From Xanthostigma xanthostigma (lineage: Eukaryota > Arthropoda > Insecta > Raphidioptera > Raphidiidae), in assembly GCA_963575645.1 (NCBI GenBank), contig OY754471.1, positions 30,760,401-30,824,400 of the forward strand: a stretch of 64,000 nucleotides of DNA, in the 5' to 3' direction. This document shows positions 62,221 to 64,000 of the stretch, piece after piece. Position 1 is the stretch's first letter. Every line of letters starts with the position of its first letter. The notes below the pieces were generated by a model, which worked only from the letters and a program-made list of their open reading frames with translations, ran no database searches and was not told the DNA's origin. The translations under genes were made by a program, and so were the position numbers.

Positions 62221-64000
62221 CTTACCTTCATGAAATAAAGCAATTTTGCCTATAAGGACTCATTTGCCCCTAATTGTCATAAAGCATATAAAAACTGCTT
62301 GTATGGGTTAAAATAATGGTTAATATGCAGTTTGCCTTTTCTTATGAGAGAATGATCCAAACCTGAATGTTATAGTGTAAATAGACTTACCTTTGTAAAA
62401 TAAAGCAATTTTGCCTATGGGGACTCATTTGCACGCAATTGTCGTGAAGCATGTAAAAACTGGTTGTCTGCGTTAAAATAATGGTTAATATGCAGTTTGC
62501 ATTTTCTTATGAGAGAATGATCCAAACCTGAATGTTATAGTGTAAATAGACTTACCTTCATGAAATAAAGCAATTTTGCCTATAAGGACTAATTTGCACC
62601 TAATTGTCGTAAAGCATGTAAAAACTGCTTGTCTGCGTTAAAATGATAGTAAATGTGCAGTTTGCATTTTCTTATGAGAGAATGATCCAAACCTGAATGT
62701 TATAGTGTAAATAGACTTACCTTCATGAAATAAAGCAATTTTGCCTATAAGGACTCATTTGCACCTAATTGTCGTAAAGCATGTAAAAACTGCTTGTCTG
62801 CGTTAAAATGATAGTAAATGTGCAGTTTGCATTATCTTTTGAGAAAATGATCCAAACCTGAATATTATAGTGTAAATAGACTTACCTTTGTAAAATAAAG
62901 CAATTTTGCCTATAAGGACTCATTTTCACCTAATTGTCATAAAGCATGTAAATACTACTTGTCTGCGTGAAAATAATAGAAAATGATCATTTTGCATTAT
63001 CTTTTGAGAGAATGATCCAAACCTGAATGTTATAGTGTGAATAGACTTACCTTTGTGAAATAAAGCAATTTTGCCTACTAGGACTCATTTGCACGCAATT
63101 GTCGTGAAGCATGTAAAAACTGCTTGTCTGCGTCAAAATAATGGTTAATATGCAGTTTGCATTTTCTTATGAGAGAATGGTCCAAACCTGAGTGTTATAG
63201 TGAAAGTTGACTTACCTTTGTGAAATAAAACAATTTTGCCTTTAAGGACTTATTTGCACCTAATTGTCGTAAAACATGTAAAAACTGCTTGTCTGTGTGA
63301 AAATGATAGTAAATATGCAGTTTGCATTTTCTTATGAGAGAATGATCCAAACCTGAATGTTATAGTGTAAATAGACTTACCCTCAAGAAATAAAGCAATT
63401 TTGCCTATAAGGACTCATTTGCACGCAATTGTCGTGAAGCATGTAAAAACTGCTTGTCTGCGTTAAAATAATGGTTAATATGCAGTTTGCATTTTCTTAT
63501 GAGAGAATGATCCAAACCTGAATGTTATAGTTTAAGTAAACTTACCTTTGTAAAATAAAGCAATTTTGCCTATAAGGACTCATTTGCACGCAATTGTCGT
63601 GAAGCATCTAAAAACTGCTTGTCTGCGTTAAAATAATGGTTAATATGCAGTTTGCATTTTCTTATGAGAGAATGATCCAAACCTGAATGTTATAGTTTAA
63701 GTAAACTTACCTTTGTAAAATAAAGCAATTTTGCCTATAAGGACTCATTTGCACGCAATTGTCGTGAAGCATGTAAAAACTGCTTGTCTGCGTTAAAATA
63801 ATGGTTAATATGCAGTTTGCATTTTCTTATGAGAGAATGATCTAAACCTGAATGTTATAGTGTAAATAGACTTACCCTCATGAAATAAAGCAATTTTGCC
63901 TTTAAAGACTCATTTGCACCTAATTGTCGTAAAGCATGTAAAAACTGCTTGTCTGCGTTTAAATAATGGTTAATATGCAGTTTGCATTTTCTTATGAGAG
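62221..64000. repeat. B-type block recurring at the right end
   Basis: This stretch is collinear with 39928-41707 at a constant offset of 22293 bp up to the last base of the window. Shared rare marks include TGTATGGGTT with GCCTTTTCTTATG (40041 and 62334), GTGTGAATAGAC, CCTACTAGGAC, GAATGGTCC with CCTGAGTGTTATAG, and CCCTCAAGAAATAAAG (41087 and 63380). I saw few differences, for example CCTATAGGGAC against CCTATGGGGAC and GAAGCATCTAAAAAC near 63600. The rare CATATAAAAACTG is at 62286 here but one monomer further left at 39829 in the older block, consistent with loss of one monomer. Confidence 0.82.

Larger units (their letters stand above)
1..64000. repeat. Tandem satellite array, ~165-bp monomer, whole window
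   Basis: The same unit recurs head to tail from end to end. The word GCAGTTTGCA starts at 151, 315, 480, 645 and 809, giving spacings of 164-165 bp, and this continues to base 64000. All monomers read in the same orientation; I saw no inversion. Landmarks in order within a unit are GCAGTTTGCATTTTC, TTATGAGAGAATGATCC, AAACCTGAATGTTATAG, GACTTACC, GAAATAAAGCAATTTTGCC, AAGGACTCATTTGC, TAATTGTC, CATGTAAAAACTGCTTG and GCGTTAAAATAATGG. The array runs off both ends, so its true length is unknown. Known biology: nucleosome-sized AT-rich satellites in HORs typify eukaryotic centromeres and pericentromeres. That this one is centromeric is inference; it could be a subtelomeric or interstitial heterochromatic block. 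Confidence 0.98.

Noticed and set aside
1-64000. CRISPR array
   Set aside because: The whole 165-bp unit repeats, with no short repeat separated by unique spacers. Differences between units are single-base variants of one sequence.
1-64000. CENP-B box
   Set aside because: The typical monomer lacks the CGGG needed for the box. CCCG appears only in the rare AAACCCGAATG monomers (two near the inserts) and the reverse strand there does not fit the spaced TTCG-A-CGGG pattern.
1-64000. Primate alpha satellite or another named satellite
   Set aside because: The monomer length is near that of several centromeric satellites, but the sequence landmarks do not match alpha satellite or any family I can recall, so no name is given.
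1-64000. LTR elements, virus-derived elements, DNA transposons, rRNA or tRNA genes
   Set aside because: Nothing but satellite was seen outside the two short inserts, and the inserts are too short to show element ends or genes.

Overview
The window is a single uninterrupted satellite-DNA array. From base 1 to base 64000 it is built of head-to-tail monomers of about 165 bp (roughly 388 units). All are in one orientation and each is about two-thirds A+T (a hand count of a typical monomer gives 53 G/C of 165). The only non-satellite sequence I found is one short insert of 100 and 79 bp, present twice near 61 kb. There are no credible genes, RNA genes, CRISPR arrays or virus-like elements. A nucleosome-sized, AT-rich satellite in multi-kilobase higher-order repeats (HORs) indicates centromeric or pericentromeric heterochromatin of a eukaryote. 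The species cannot be named from the sequence, and the satellite is not one I recognise.

Layout. Domain A (1-36115) consists of a very long HOR of about 14.67 kb (about 89 monomers). Copy A1 is 1-14669, a shortened version (4116 bp, 25 monomers) is 14670-18785, copy A2 is 18786-33453, and a partial copy A3 begins at 33454. A1 and A2 differ by only about a dozen small changes that I noticed, plus one short converted tract. Inside each full A unit are nested older duplications: a 657-bp (4-mer) pair, an 825-bp (5-mer) pair and a 2304/2306-bp (14-mer) tandem pair. Domain B (36116-42540) has units of about 3.1-4.0 kb. Domain C (42541-51691) has three copies with spacings of 3633 and 3468 bp. Domain D (51692-56094) has a period of about 2472 bp. 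Domain E (56095-62220) has a period of about 3962 bp and contains the inserts. From 62221 to the end a B-type block returns, collinear with 39928-41707 at a constant offset of 22293 bp. HOR length therefore changes abruptly near 36.1 kb, from 14.7 kb to 2.5-4 kb.

There are no genes to work together. The interest lies in array evolution (unequal exchange, monomer-scale conversion, nested amplification) and in short conserved symmetries inside the monomer that could matter for chromatin or transcription. Apparent reading frames on the minus strand (up to 103 codons) are by-products of a monomer length divisible by three and are not annotated as genes. HOR boundaries are conventions, since a tandem repeat can be cut in any phase; I phased A at base 1 of the window.
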